DNA from: Vulcanimicrobiota bacterium
GTDB taxonomy: Bacteria; Vulcanimicrobiota; Xenobia; Xenobiales; JADMJV01
Assembly (NCBI GenBank): GCA_019637395.1
Contig: JAHBVR010000030.1
Span: forward strand, 1-46,877
Length of the DNA stretch: 46,877 nucleotides
Direction of reading: 5' to 3'
A model generated the notes under the pieces. It worked only from the letters and a program-made list of their open reading frames with translations. It searched no databases and was not told the DNA's origin. Shown piece by piece: positions 8,912-18,111 of this stretch (positions within the stretch are counted from its first letter, which is position 1; each line of letters starts with the position of its first letter). Both the position numbers and the translations under genes were made by a program.

Positions 8912-9439
8912 CTGATCGCATAGATAAAACAAGGCCGCGATCATCAAGGCATGCTGAATCTCCCCCGAGCGCACGGCGGCCAGCAGGGCCGGCCAGCTCC
9001 ACAATTCCACCGCGATTTCCTCGCCGTCATCCAGCGAGACTTCCCGCACCCGACGGCATCCGTCGGCCAGGTAGATAAAACAAGTATTGGACTGAAAGGC
9101 GGGATTGGGATAGACCTGACCCAGCAGGCGGATGCTCTCGGGTTCATAGCCGGTTTCCTCGACCAGTTCGCGGGCGGCCGCCAGGGCCGGATCCTCGCCG
9201 GGCTCGACCATGCCGGCGGGAATCTCTAAACTGGGAGCACCGATGCCATGACGAATCTGACGGACCAAAACGTATTGGCCGTCGACCGTGCGGGCGACCA
9301 CATTGACCCAATCGGGCGCCTCAACCACCACGCGACGGAGCACGTGCCCCGTGCGTGGTGATTTCAGCTGGTCGATGCGCGTAAAAAAAATGCCGTAGTC
9401 GCGACGCGACTCTGACTCAAGAAATTCCCAAGGCTGCAT
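8897..9439 (-). CDS. Nudix hydrolase, ADP-ribose pyrophosphatase-like
   Basis: The 180-aa protein has a complete Nudix box at residues 76-98 (G-x5-E-x7-REL-x-EE-x-G-Y), which binds the catalytic metals for cleaving nucleoside-diphosphate-linked substrates. Length, the upstream VVARTVDGQYVLVRQIRHG strand and the LEIPAG segment before the box match ADP-sugar pyrophosphatases of the NudF group. Cytoplasmic. It stands alone on the minus strand; its 3' end overlaps the outer-membrane gene. Substrate is inferred from general resemblance only. Confidence 0.88.
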   Translation of the reverse strand: MQPWEFLESESRRDYGIFFTRIDQLKSPRTGHVLRRVVVEAPDWVNVVARTVDGQYVLVRQIRHGIGAPSLEIPAGMVEPGEDPALAAARELVEETGYEPESIRLLGQVYPNPAFQSNTCFIYLADGCRRVREVSLDDGEEIAVELWSWPALLAAVRSGEIQHALMIAALFYLCDQSEVD

Positions 9440-9543
9440 GCCCCGGGACTTCTCAGCGGCCCCCTGGACCTCCCTGCGTCCACCTCGGTTTCCCGTTCCG
9501 AGGGTGTTCTAGGACTGTTCGGTCACCGCCGAGACCCGTCAAC

Positions 9544-9861
9544 TCACTTCGCTTTCGCTTTGGGAGCTTTCTTGACGGGCTTGGTATTGAGCATCTCTTT
9601 CAGTTGCTTGGAGGTGCGGTAACGAATACCGCGCCGCGCGGGGATTTTAACTGGCTCACCAGATACCGGATGAGTGGTTTTGCGAGCGGGACGCGCATAA
9701 ACGGCGAACGTCCCCAGGCCGCGGAGCTCACAGCGCTCCGTTTGCACGAGGTCCTCGCGCACCAATTCCAGTAGTCGGCTCAAGAATTCCCGGCCCTGAC
9801 GCAAAGTCAGGCCCATCTCCTTGGCGATCTGGTCTGCTAGTTGTTTCTGATTTCTTCCCAT
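9544..9861 (-). CDS. HU/IHF family DNA-binding protein with lysine-rich tail
   Basis: Small nucleoid proteins of this family bend DNA as dimers. The 105-aa product has the helical N-terminus (NQKQLADQIAKEMGL), the GLGTF turn leading to the beta-arm, and the RPARKTTHPVSGEPVKIPAR arm with the conserved Pro-containing tip. The C-terminus adds KKAPKAKAK, a basic tail beyond the usual ~90 residues. ATG at 9861 was preferred over an in-frame TTG two codons upstream. It is divergent from the response-regulator gene with a 167-bp spacer containing an AT-rich stretch. Confidence 0.88.
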   Translation of the reverse strand: MGRNQKQLADQIAKEMGLTLRQGREFLSRLLELVREDLVQTERCELRGLGTFAVYARPARKTTHPVSGEPVKIPARRGIRYRTSKQLKEMLNTKPVKKAPKAKAK

Positions 9862-10028
9862 GTGCAAAGGGTTCTCTGTAGTTTGTGAAGATTCCTAGCA
9901 AAAAAAGAAAATAGATCCGAATGGATACGCTCGTACTATATAGAGGAAGTGCAAAGCATGCTTTCGCCGGCCCCCGGAAGCACTGTGAACGCAGGAAAGG
10001 CCACCCGAAAAGCGCACCCTGCCATACT

Positions 10029-11627
10029 ATGGCCAACATCCTGGTTGTCGAGGACGACCCGATATTCCGCGACTCCGTTATGGGCTTTCTCAAGATGCAG
10101 GGCCATGAAGTGGACGGAGCCGCTTCCGCCGCCGAGGCCGTGACCAAGGTGCAAGCCACCTCCTATCAACTGCTCCTCAACGACATCCGCATCCAGGGTG
10201 AACTCGACGGCGTCGAGGCCCTCGAGGTCATCCGGCGCATCTGTCCCGAGATCCGCTGCATCCTGATGACCGGCTTTTCCGATGCCGACGCACCCTTGCG
10301 CGCCGCCCGTCTTCAAGCCGATGACTACCTGCTTAAGCCTTTCAAGCTCCAAACCCTGCTTCAGTCCGTGCGTTCCGTGCTCGAAAAGGACTGGGCGGGA
10401 CCAGAAAGCTACGAAAGCCCCTCTCATGAACTGCGCTGGCTCTTTGACGAACGACTCCAGCTCCTGGAAGCTCACCGCGAAGTCTCCCTGCACCAGTTCT
10501 TTTTGCTGGTTCGCTCTCAACGACTCAGTGCCCTGGATGCTTACGCCCTATTTTGTGTTTGGGAACAGCTCGAGCTCGACTACATGAACGACTCTTCTCC
10601 CCATAACTGGCCCCGTCTCACCCTCGGATACCAGCAGTGGCAGGCCACGTTACCCAAGGCTCAGCCTTCGGAAAAAAATTCACCAACTTTACCACTGAAT
10701 TTGTTCGCGTTGCTCTATGCCCGTATCCAATCGGGCCTGATCCAGAGTCGCCAGTTGCTGCAGGCGGTGCGCCTGCTGCACGACCCCCTGGCTCGCCAGG
10801 AGAGCATGCAATCCTACTGTCTTTACCACTGGATGTGGTCGGACCAGTTGGATCAGGGCGATCCCTTTCTGGGATTGACCGTCAACAACGTGCGCTTGCT
10901 GCGCCACCGTCGGGCTCCCAGCCCGGTCGTCCGTCTCTATGAAGGCGAGGGCGAGCGCCTGATCATGTGCGTGCCCGATAGCGACGACTGGGATCAACTG
11001 ATCGAGTTCGAGCTTTACACCGAACGCGCCGAGCTGCTGGCCCGCGAATACAATCACGTTTTTCTGCTTTATCAGGGGAATAAACTCTCGCTGGAAGAGC
11101 GCCTGCGCGGTCAAAAAGTCGATCCCTACAAGGCCTGGCGCATCTTACGCCCGGTTTTCCTCCAGGTGGCCGGTTACCATCAGCAGAATCGCTGCAGCGG
11201 CTGCTTCTCCCTGCGCGACATCGACAGCCCACCCGGGCAGCCCTGCCATCTCAGCTATTTTTCCCCGGCCGCCTATCAGGAAGCTCACCATAAACTGGGC
11301 GGAGGTCGCGGTATTCTCTCCAACTATGGAACCGCCCCGGAAGTCTTGCGCCAGTCCGAGCCCACGCCCCTTTCCGACCAGGCCGTGCTGGGACGGCTGC
11401 TCTTCGAGGTCGTGCACGGCGGTAACTACCCCGATCCTGACCTGCGCCAGCACATTCGCTTGCTGGGCCATCCCGACTCCAACCGGATGTTCACTCCCCA
11501 TCTGCAACCGCTCGGACCGCTTACGCCCATTTTCTACAAACTGGCCCACTCCGATCCGAGCCAACGCTACCCCAAGCTCGAAGAGGCCATCGCCGCCCTG
11601 GATCAGATCACGGCTTCCGGCCGCTGA
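10029..11627 (+). CDS. Response regulator fused to a pseudokinase-like domain
   Basis: Residues 1-120 are a receiver domain with the acidic pocket EDD (8-10), phospho-acceptor Asp52 (LLLNDIRI), Thr81 and Lys103, so it should accept phosphate from a histidine kinase. After a helical segment (130-285) the rest resembles a protein kinase C-lobe without catalytic residues: the place of the HRD loop reads NRCSGCFSLRDID, no DFG is visible, yet GTAPEVLRQ, SDQAVLGRLLFEVVHGGNYP and LAHSDPSQRYPKLEEAIAAL closely track kinase helices F to I. That points to a non-catalytic binding module. An in-frame start at 9921 is possible but the receiver begins exactly at the ATG at 10029. No HTH output domain was found, and no histidine kinase is adjacent. 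Confidence 0.85.
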   Translation: MANILVVEDDPIFRDSVMGFLKMQGHEVDGAASAAEAVTKVQATSYQLLLNDIRIQGELDGVEALEVIRRICPEIRCILMTGFSDADAPLRAARLQADDYLLKPFKLQTLLQSVRSVLEKDWAGPESYESPSHELRWLFDERLQLLEAHREVSLHQFFLLVRSQRLSALDAYALFCVWEQLELDYMNDSSPHNWPRLTLGYQQWQATLPKAQPSEKNSPTLPLNLFALLYARIQSGLIQSRQLLQAVRLLHDPLARQESMQSYCLYHWMWSDQLDQGDPFLGLTVNNVRLLRHRRAPSPVVRLYEGEGERLIMCVPDSDDWDQLIEFELYTERAELLAREYNHVFLLYQGNKLSLEERLRGQKVDPYKAWRILRPVFLQVAGYHQQNRCSGCFSLRDIDSPPGQPCHLSYFSPAAYQEAHHKLGGGRGILSNYGTAPEVLRQSEPTPLSDQAVLGRLLFEVVHGGNYPDPDLRQHIRLLGHPDSNRMFTPHLQPLGPLTPIFYKLAHSDPSQRYPKLEEAIAALDQITASGR

Positions 11628-12432
11628 TCAAGCAGTAAGAAAAATCATTCCGGTGCATTCCTACGGCCAGACTCAGGAAGCAGGCGCGCACGTGATTCCA
11701 GCGCACCTCGTTGAGACGGTCGCCGGCCAACCAGCGGGACAGGGCGAAACTCAGCGACAGCACCGGCGCATGCAGCGCCGTGGGCGCGATGTTCCAGGAA
11801 AAGTCGTGGCGCCGCAGCTCCTCAAAGCCCAGCTCGTGCAGTCCGTCCCACACCGCCGGCAGGTGCGGAAAGCAGTCCACCGCCCAGCCCCGGCTGATTT
11901 CCGACAATAGCCATTCGAAAAAACGGCCCCGCCGCGCCCGGGTCGTAAAACCATCCACCACCACAAAACGCGCGCCCGGCTTCAAGACCCGGAAAAGCTC
12001 CCGGTAAAAATCCGCCTTGTCCGGTCCGTGCGCATAACAATGGCTTTCCAGCGCGTAAGCCGCGGCCACCGAGTCGGCGGCCAGCGGCAAATCCAGATAG
12101 CTGGCCAACTGCACCCGGGATCCCAGCAAAGCCGCCTGCTCCACCTGCCAGGGCACCACCGTCACGCCCAGAATATTGCGCCCGCCCCAACGGCGCTCCA
12201 GCGAACGCATGCTGGCCCCCAATCCGCAGCCCAGGTCCAGCACCAGCTCGTCCAGACCCACTCCTTCCAGCCCCAGGCGCGAAAAGACCTGGCGGTTCAT
12301 CTCCTCCAGCATGGGTTCGCGGCGCAGCGGATTCAGACCCGGACGCCAGTAGCCGAAGTGCATATTGAACTGAGCGCTCCAGGTGGCATAATCCAGGCCC
12401 GTATCACTGAAGTATTGAACGACATCACTCAT
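11608..12432 (-). CDS. SAM-dependent methyltransferase, UbiE/tocopherol-methyltransferase-like
   Basis: The 274-aa protein has the Rossmann SAM-binding motif VLDLGCGLGAS, a motif-II-like ILGVTVVPWQV, and the post-motif FYRELFRVLKPGARFVVVDG. The N-terminal YFSDTGLDYATW...MHFGYW is typical of small-molecule C-methyltransferases acting on prenyl-ring or sterol-like substrates. It is the last gene of a three-gene minus-strand operon; its start overlaps the EEP gene's stop by 4 bp (ATGA at 12429-12432). The 3' end overlaps the convergent response-regulator gene by 20 bp. Substrate unknown. Confidence 0.85.
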   Translation of the reverse strand: MSDVVQYFSDTGLDYATWSAQFNMHFGYWRPGLNPLRREPMLEEMNRQVFSRLGLEGVGLDELVLDLGCGLGASMRSLERRWGGRNILGVTVVPWQVEQAALLGSRVQLASYLDLPLAADSVAAAYALESHCYAHGPDKADFYRELFRVLKPGARFVVVDGFTTRARRGRFFEWLLSEISRGWAVDCFPHLPAVWDGLHELGFEELRRHDFSWNIAPTALHAPVLSLSFALSRWLAGDRLNEVRWNHVRACFLSLAVGMHRNDFSYCLISGRKP

Positions 12433-13316
12433 AAAGTCACTCCGACAATCAGCGGCAGGTGGTCCGACCCCACCAGGGGGCCCACCCGGCAGTCAACCAC
12501 TTTGACATCCGGGCTCACAAAACACTGATCGATGGCGATGCGTAAAAAATTAGGCAAGGCCGAAGGCCAGGTGGCCAGCACTCCAAACCCGGCGCGGGCC
12601 GTCATCGCCTGGTCACGGATGGGAGCCAGGGAAGGCGACCAGGGGGTATTGTTCAAATCGCCCAGCAGGGCAAATGGCCTGGGGCATCCTCGCAAATGCT
12701 CTCCCAGGCCCGCCACCGTCTGGTTGCGCAAACGGGCGTGGGCCCCTCCGACAGGCGGCATCGGATGAGCGGCCACCACGTGCAGTTTGTGACCGCCCAC
12801 CAGGGTATCGGCCACGATCGTAGGCGGTCCGCCGCTTTCCAGCACCTGCACTCCCGTCAGTTCCCGCTTGCTCAGCAGGGCCATTCCGAAATTGTCGGAG
12901 CGAGGCAGCAGCTTCTGACCGGGATACTGAGCCAGCACTGGCGCCAAAGTCTCCAGGAGCGAGGGGCGGACTTCCAGCAGCACCACCACGTCGGCCTGCT
13001 CGCTTAGAAGAAAGTCGCGCACAAGTTCCGGAGTGGGGTTCTGAGCCAGCGCGTTGCATAGCAGCAGCTTGCCCCGGGCCAGGCCAGGCGAGCCGCCAAA
13101 GTAGAGGGGAAGGACGCAGGCCAGGTTGATCACCAGGCAGCTCATCCACAGCACCGCCGCCGCCCGCTCCCGCACCAGCGGCAACAGGCATAGTCCCAAT
13201 AACAAATAGGAGACGCGAGCGTGACCGAAAAGCTCCAACCACCACGGCTCACTCACCAACCCCAGCAGCGAGACCAACAATCCCGCCCCCAGGATCCAGC
13301 GAATCGCCCGGGTCAT
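12429..13316 (-). CDS. Membrane-anchored EEP-family phosphodiesterase
   Basis: Three hydrophobic segments in residues 1-90 are followed by an endonuclease/exonuclease/phosphatase domain (about 85-295). Visible family signatures are ADVVVLLEVRPS (metal-binding Glu), VVAAHPMPP, LLGDLNNTPWSP and the terminal GSDHLPL. The domain would face the periplasm, as in YafD-like proteins. Both ends use ATGA overlaps (13313-13316 and 12429-12432), so it is translated with its neighbours. The physiological substrate (lipid headgroup, nucleic acid or phosphoester) cannot be read. Confidence 0.85.
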   Translation of the reverse strand: MTRAIRWILGAGLLVSLLGLVSEPWWLELFGHARVSYLLLGLCLLPLVRERAAAVLWMSCLVINLACVLPLYFGGSPGLARGKLLLCNALAQNPTPELVRDFLLSEQADVVVLLEVRPSLLETLAPVLAQYPGQKLLPRSDNFGMALLSKRELTGVQVLESGGPPTIVADTLVGGHKLHVVAAHPMPPVGGAHARLRNQTVAGLGEHLRGCPRPFALLGDLNNTPWSPSLAPIRDQAMTARAGFGVLATWPSALPNFLRIAIDQCFVSPDVKVVDCRVGPLVGSDHLPLIVGVTL

Positions 13317-14380
13317 GTGGCCTGGGGGTCACCGGGTAGGGGAACGCGGAAAAATTGCGGTTGATATTGCTCGGGATGGGCCACCAGTTCGGCAAAGGGC
13401 AAAACGTTCCGGTTGTAGCTCACCAGCAAACCGCGTTCGTCGATCTCCTGCTCGTGGCCCTTGGCATTGTAGGTGAAACTGCCGGGATGCTCTTCCGTGA
13501 CCGGATGCACGGCCGCCTGCTCAAAGGGACCCTCGGGACGAGCCGAACGCAACAGCCGCACTTCGTTGCCCACCTGGGTCACCATCCAATACTGGCCCTC
13601 GCGCCGGAACACGCTCAACTCGTTGGCCACCTCGAGCGGCCGGCCCGTTCCATCCCGCAGGGCGCGAACCGGCCCGGGCGGACCCCAGCCTCCGTCCTGA
13701 AAGACTTCCCAATGATGGTCGGAGGCCAGTAGATCGTCGCCGCGCGGCACCCGAGCCACCACCAACTGCTTGCTCAGGCCAAAATCCTGGGTTCCATATA
13801 CATACTTGTATCTTTCGTCTTCACACAGGGCCGCCCCGAAGTGCAGCGCCGCTCCCTCGGCACCGCGCACCCCCGGCAGCAACTCCGAGAGCTGGCGGTA
13901 GGCGGTCACTTCCACATCGCCGACATGCGCGCCCGTTTTCACCTCGGCCAGCCACGAGTCCACAAAACGGAAGTTGAATCCCTCGGGGCCGGGCGCATTC
14001 TCGAAGCGCCCTAAAAACAACTGCTGGTGATTCTTTGCCGGCGCCGGCGCCCCATCATAGACCCAGAACCAGCCGCGCCCATCCGGCGGCGTAAAGGCCT
14101 GCTTCTCCGAGAACTCAAAACCGTCCGGGGTTTCCAGAGCCAGGCTGTTATGGGTCATGGAAATCGGCCCGCCCGCCTGGCCGGCCACCGTATCGGAAAA
14201 TACCCACAGTGTACGCTCTGAGCTCAAGGGCAGACTATAAGCGCCATCCGCTCCCAGCCAGCCCTCGGAGCGCTTGAATGAATCCTGATATTCCTTATCG
14301 CGCCGCGCCGGCAGCGGCAAGGTCTTCCTGCCATCGATCTTCAACCCGGCTAAACTAGCGCGAAAATGTGTCTTAAACAT
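13313..14380 (-). CDS. DUF4185/DUF5005-like beta-propeller protein
   Basis: The 355-aa protein contains EGWLGADGAYSLPL followed by TLWVFSDT, the hallmark first-blade sequence of DUF4185/DUF5005 proteins, which are five-bladed propellers related to glycoside hydrolase clans. Later repeats such as WFWVYDGAP and YWMVTQVGNEVRLLRS fit further blades. No signal peptide is seen with the ATG at 14380; the longer reading to 14551 overlaps the divergent PepSY gene and looks non-coding. It heads the three-gene operon with the EEP and methyltransferase genes. Activity on carbohydrates is a family-based guess. Confidence 0.7.
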   Translation of the reverse strand: MFKTHFRASLAGLKIDGRKTLPLPARRDKEYQDSFKRSEGWLGADGAYSLPLSSERTLWVFSDTVAGQAGGPISMTHNSLALETPDGFEFSEKQAFTPPDGRGWFWVYDGAPAPAKNHQQLFLGRFENAPGPEGFNFRFVDSWLAEVKTGAHVGDVEVTAYRQLSELLPGVRGAEGAALHFGAALCEDERYKYVYGTQDFGLSKQLVVARVPRGDDLLASDHHWEVFQDGGWGPPGPVRALRDGTGRPLEVANELSVFRREGQYWMVTQVGNEVRLLRSARPEGPFEQAAVHPVTEEHPGSFTYNAKGHEQEIDERGLLVSYNRNVLPFAELVAHPEQYQPQFFRVPLPGDPQAT

Positions 14381-14389
14381 TGACGGATC

Positions 14390-15592
14390 GTGAATAGCTT
14401 GACCGGCAGCCGTGTTTCGGTATACAAGAGCAAAGTTGTGTCCCGCCAGAACATTCGCCAGCTGTGGCTGAAACTTCACCGTTATCTGGGTCTCTTCTTG
14501 CTCCTGCTCTCCCTCCCCGTGGGACTCACCGGCAGCATCAACGTCTATCACCGAGAAATCGATCGTTTTCTCACCCCCGCCTTCTACACCCCCATAACCA
14601 CGCAGGGGCAGCCCCTACCGCTCCAACAAATTCTCGAGAAAGTCCGCCAGATCGACGACAGCCCCATCATCTCCATCATTCTTCCCGATGATTACTGGCC
14701 GGTGGTGCTGGTCCACCAGCGCCACGGCAAAATCGTCTTGCGCACTTCCATCGATCCCATCAGCGGCCAGATCCTGGGCCGGCGCGACCAGAGCAACGCC
14801 CTGCTGCCCAAGCTTTACAAACTCCACCAGGACCTGTTGCTCAGGCCGTATTGGGGCGAAGAGCTGGTGGGTATAGCCGGTATGGCCCTGGCCTTATCGT
14901 CCCTCTCGGGTCTGTGGCTGTGGTTTCCACGCAAAGCTCTGACCGTGCGCAAAGGCCAGAATTTCTTTCGCACCACCTGGGATGCTCACAATGCGCTGGG
15001 TTTTTGGGTCTCCCTGATCTTACTCTGGGTCGCCCTCTCGGGCACCGCCCTGGTCTTTCCCAAAGCCGCCCGCTTTACGCTGTGGCCGCTCAACCCGCGG
15101 GAATTCAAACCACACAGCGTTTCCCACGCGGAGCCGGCACCCCCTGAGGACCCCGACGCCATTCTGGCCGCCGCCCGCGCCTACCGCCCTGACGACGTGC
15201 CCCTGGTGCTCGGTCTGCCCACCGCCAAACTCAACACCTGGCGCGTGCCCATGCGGCCCAAGCACTACCACGGCACCGTGGGTGGCCTCACCCAACTCTG
15301 GATCGACCCCTGGACGCTCCAGGTGGTGCAAGAAAAATCCTCCGCCCAATGGACCGCCGGCGACCGCATCCTGGCCCACCAGTTCCCGCTGCATAACGGC
15401 AGCCTCTTCGGCGAGGCCGGCCGCGCCCTGGTTTTCCTCTCCGGCCTGGCCTTCCCGTTGCTGGGAATCAGTGGGGCTTATCTGTGGTGGCGCAAGCGCC
15501 GTCTGGCGGCCCGCAAGTCGTCCAAACCCTCACGGCCTGCCAGCCCTCCTGAGCAGCCTTCACCAGTTCCTGGCGATTCTGATAAACGATAA
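14390..15592 (+). CDS. PepSY-associated membrane protein (iron-reductase-like)
   Basis: The 400-aa protein has the PepSY-TM architecture: a first helix with LHRYLGLFLLLLSLPVGLTG, a periplasmic PepSY region, paired helices around 165-190 and 205-235 (LWDAHNALGFWVSLILLWVALSG in outline), a second PepSY-like region, and a last helix near 345-370. Conserved His residues in the helices resemble haem ligands. Relatives sit in the inner membrane and take part in siderophore-iron reduction or uptake. The GTG start at 14390 is tentative; GTG at 14438 is an alternative. It is divergent from the DUF4185-like gene with only 9 bp between starts. Confidence 0.82.
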   Translation: MNSLTGSRVSVYKSKVVSRQNIRQLWLKLHRYLGLFLLLLSLPVGLTGSINVYHREIDRFLTPAFYTPITTQGQPLPLQQILEKVRQIDDSPIISIILPDDYWPVVLVHQRHGKIVLRTSIDPISGQILGRRDQSNALLPKLYKLHQDLLLRPYWGEELVGIAGMALALSSLSGLWLWFPRKALTVRKGQNFFRTTWDAHNALGFWVSLILLWVALSGTALVFPKAARFTLWPLNPREFKPHSVSHAEPAPPEDPDAILAAARAYRPDDVPLVLGLPTAKLNTWRVPMRPKHYHGTVGGLTQLWIDPWTLQVVQEKSSAQWTAGDRILAHQFPLHNGSLFGEAGRALVFLSGLAFPLLGISGAYLWWRKRRLAARKSSKPSRPASPPEQPSPVPGDSDKR

Positions 15593-16013
15593 TGGCCGTG
15601 CCGCTCAGGCCGCCTACCAGCGATACCGCGGGTAAGCCGGCGCAGGCGCCGGCCAGGGCCAGACCACCGGCCGCGATCTTGGCCGTTCCGTAAAATCCCA
15701 GGTCGCGCCGCCCCTTACTCAACCCACGGTAACAGTCACCCAGCCCCTGGGCGATCACACCCAGGCCGCCGGCGCCGGCCGCCAGGTTCATGAGCGGCAA
15801 ACTGCCCAACTGCCTCAAGCCGGCCAGCGAGGCCAGGGTGGCCAGGTTGCTGAACAGACTGGAGGTCCCCGAGGTCAGCTGGGTGGTCCCGCCCACCACG
15901 TCCCCCTGCTGGTAGCTTTCGAAGCTGTCGCCGATTTCGGCCACACCCGAAGCGCGCGCGGCCAGCCCTCCCGTGGCCTGCCACAACTTCGGAGGCAGCG
16001 AGCGGGTGATCAT
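15468..16013 (-). CDS. Hypothetical Gly/Ala-rich hydrophobic protein
   Basis: I do not recognise this 181-aa product. It is rich in Gly, Ala and Leu with hydrophobic stretches (about 60-95 and 110-145) that could insert in a membrane, and a hydrophilic tail. The ATG at 16013 overlaps the stop of the upstream EEP gene as ATGA, which supports translation. Its last 125 bp overlap the convergent PepSY gene, an unusually long overlap, so the 3' part may be under dual constraint or the gene may be a poor call. Confidence 0.5.
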   Translation of the reverse strand: MITRSLPPKLWQATGGLAARASGVAEIGDSFESYQQGDVVGGTTQLTSGTSSLFSNLATLASLAGLRQLGSLPLMNLAAGAGGLGVIAQGLGDCYRGLSKGRRDLGFYGTAKIAAGGLALAGACAGLPAVSLVGGLSGTAIIVYQNRQELVKAAQEGWQAVRVWTTCGPPDGACATTDKPH

Positions 16014-17005
16014 TTTGGCGCCACCGTCAGTTCCGCCACCACGCCGCGGTGATCGGTAGGGTAGGGAGTGACCACGATGTCCGCATCCGGCCCGATGATC
16101 TTCACATCGCGCGCCTGGACCCCCTCCCCACTATACATGACGAAGTCCAGCCGATCGTGATGGTCCTTGGGATCGTCGGCCCTGGTTTGGGGCGACCAGG
16201 TCTCTCCCGGGTGGGTCATCTCATCGGGAAAAATCACCCGGTAGCTGTCCTTCAAGCCGGCCTCGGCGAAAGCTTTGCTGGAAGGCCATTCGACCTTGAG
16301 GGGATGGCGCCCGGAATCGGCCGCCCGCTGGGTCCAATCCAGATGAGAAGGCTCATTGAAGTCGCCGGTCAGCACTTTGGGGACGTCCACCGTGGCCATG
16401 TCCTCCAGTACCGACTGCACTTCGGCTCCACGCGCCAGCCGCGATTGCTCCTGAGCCTCCGCTTCCGACCTGATGAAAACCCCGTCTCCATAGGGAATCC
16501 CCAGCAATTGGTAAGGCTGATAGGGAGTATGATACAGGTGGGCGTTGAACACGGCCAGCGGCCGCCCGTTACTCAAGCGCACCACCATGCCGTGGCGAGC
16601 CGGAGTCACCGACTCCACCGGCAGCCGGGTCAACATGGACTTCCAGTCGTTCTGGCGCACCAACTGATAGCCCAACTTCTCACTCAGCGGTTGGGCGCAG
16701 GAACCGATTTCCTGCAGACCCACCACGTCCGGGTCGCCGGCCCGAATCACTTCCGCGATACCATCCACTCCTTCTTTGCAGTCCAACCACACATTCAGGC
16801 TCATCACCTTAACCTGGGCGGTAGGGTTGCTCTGAGCGGCCGCCGGCGTGGCCAGCAAACCGGCCGCGCTCAGCGCCGCCGCTCCCGCCAGTTTCCAGTT
16901 GGGGCCTGACCGCTCCGGGCTGAAAGTCTCGATTTCGGGCTGGGGCCGAATCGGGCGGCGCGCCGCCGCCCTGGACTTGACGGGTGATAGTTGGGACATT
17001 TCCAT
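16010..17005 (-). CDS. Exported EEP-family phosphodiesterase
   Basis: The 331-aa protein starts with a ~38-residue basic, Pro-rich leader, then a hydrophobic segment (LAGAAALSAAGLLATPAAAQ) that acts as signal or anchor. The EEP domain follows: VMSLNVWLD, DVVGLQEIGS with the metal-binding Glu, FNAHLYHTPY, VLTGDFNEPSH, and TDHRGVVAEL. These are the full catalytic set of DNase-I/sphingomyelinase-like phosphodiesterases. It is the third EEP protein in the window. A second Met two codons in (16999) is an alternative start. It is coupled to the downstream hypothetical gene. Confidence 0.85.
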   Translation of the reverse strand: MEMSQLSPVKSRAAARRPIRPQPEIETFSPERSGPNWKLAGAAALSAAGLLATPAAAQSNPTAQVKVMSLNVWLDCKEGVDGIAEVIRAGDPDVVGLQEIGSCAQPLSEKLGYQLVRQNDWKSMLTRLPVESVTPARHGMVVRLSNGRPLAVFNAHLYHTPYQPYQLLGIPYGDGVFIRSEAEAQEQSRLARGAEVQSVLEDMATVDVPKVLTGDFNEPSHLDWTQRAADSGRHPLKVEWPSSKAFAEAGLKDSYRVIFPDEMTHPGETWSPQTRADDPKDHHDRLDFVMYSGEGVQARDVKIIGPDADIVVTPYPTDHRGVVAELTVAPK

Positions 17006-17129
17006 CCCCTTACTCTAATCCCGTGTCCACCCCCGGCCGGCCGCAAAATGCAAACAATAAGTTTCCGATGTTACCAAAGTGGGCCCATTTTGACTCGAGA
17101 GATTCACGCTCTTGGTGTAGACTGGGGCC

Positions 17130-18110
17130 ATGCAGGTGAGAACCGTCTCTGTCTTCGATCCGGTCCAAAATCGCCAGCGCGAGGTTTCGCGCGAGGTCTG
17201 CCCGGGCCAGCCCCTGCCCTCGCTTCCCCAGGACGCCGTCGTCACGCTCAGCACCTATTCGGAGAAGCCTGCCGACCCGGAAAGAACCTACGGTTACCAC
17301 GATACCGTCGACCCCCAGGGGCAACCCTTCCAGCCCGATCTCCTTCACCAAAACGGTGTGCCCCCGAATGCCCTTTACCTCAATTCGCAGCAGGTGATTC
17401 ATTACAGCGGGAATTCCCCGGCCGTTCTCTTCTGCGAGCAGCTTCAAGAGGGCCCCAACCCTTACTCGATTGAAGTACTCGACCCCAGCCACGAGAGAAA
17501 CCGCTATATCCGCAATGCTGAGGAAAACTACCAGGGCGACGTGGTGCGTGCCATCGCTCAAGAAGTGGCCGCCAAGACGCCGGAGTTCGTCCGGCACATG
17601 GATCAGGCCGTGGCCGGCACTCGCCTGGCCTTCCTCCAGTCTCGCTACGGGCAGCGCCGGGACTTGAACATTCTCGAAGTCGGCCCGGGCACCACCGGCG
17701 GCGTGCCGCGTACTCTTTTGCAGCCCGGCAACGGGAACCTGTACACGGCCATCGATCTCTCTCCAGAGGCGCTCGAACTGGGTAAAAAGGTGCTGGCCAG
17801 CGACGGCATCGAGGTAGAGCGGATGACTCAGATGGTCGGCGATGCCTCTCGCCACATTCCCGTAGCCGATGCTTCCCAGGATCTGGTGTTGGGTTATGCC
17901 AGCATCTCCACCTGGGGCTCCAGCCAGGAAGTCAAAACCACCTTCACGGAACTGGCCCGAATTCTCAAGCCCGGTGGAGAACTGCTGGCGGCCGGCACCG
18001 GCCTGGAGCACGCCAGTCCCCCGGCCATCGCCCATATCTTGAGTCTCTTCGAACTGGTTCCCGAACGCGAGCCGGGCCAGTGTGTCGATTACATCCTGCG
18101 CCGCCGCTAG
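17130..18110 (+). CDS. SAM-dependent methyltransferase with unknown N-terminal region
   Basis: The 326-aa protein has an unrecognised N-terminal half (1-180) and a C-terminal class I methyltransferase: motif I ILEVGPGTTGGV, the acidic strand-2 end AIDLSPEA, DASQDLVLGYASI (motif IV) and FTELARILKPGGELLAAG. Substrate is unknown. It stands alone, divergent from the exported EEP gene (124-bp spacer). Confidence 0.82.
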   Translation: MQVRTVSVFDPVQNRQREVSREVCPGQPLPSLPQDAVVTLSTYSEKPADPERTYGYHDTVDPQGQPFQPDLLHQNGVPPNALYLNSQQVIHYSGNSPAVLFCEQLQEGPNPYSIEVLDPSHERNRYIRNAEENYQGDVVRAIAQEVAAKTPEFVRHMDQAVAGTRLAFLQSRYGQRRDLNILEVGPGTTGGVPRTLLQPGNGNLYTAIDLSPEALELGKKVLASDGIEVERMTQMVGDASRHIPVADASQDLVLGYASISTWGSSQEVKTTFTELARILKPGGELLAAGTGLEHASPPAIAHILSLFELVPEREPGQCVDYILRRR

Positions 18111-18111
18111 C

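Noticed and set aside
9921-10028. N-terminal extension of the response regulator
   Set aside because: The receiver domain begins exactly at the ATG at 10029 and the extension is unlike protein.
17090-17123. Promoter for the methyltransferase gene (TTGACT with TAGACT)
   Set aside because: The spacer is 22 bp, too long for a sigma-70 promoter, and no better -10 is present.
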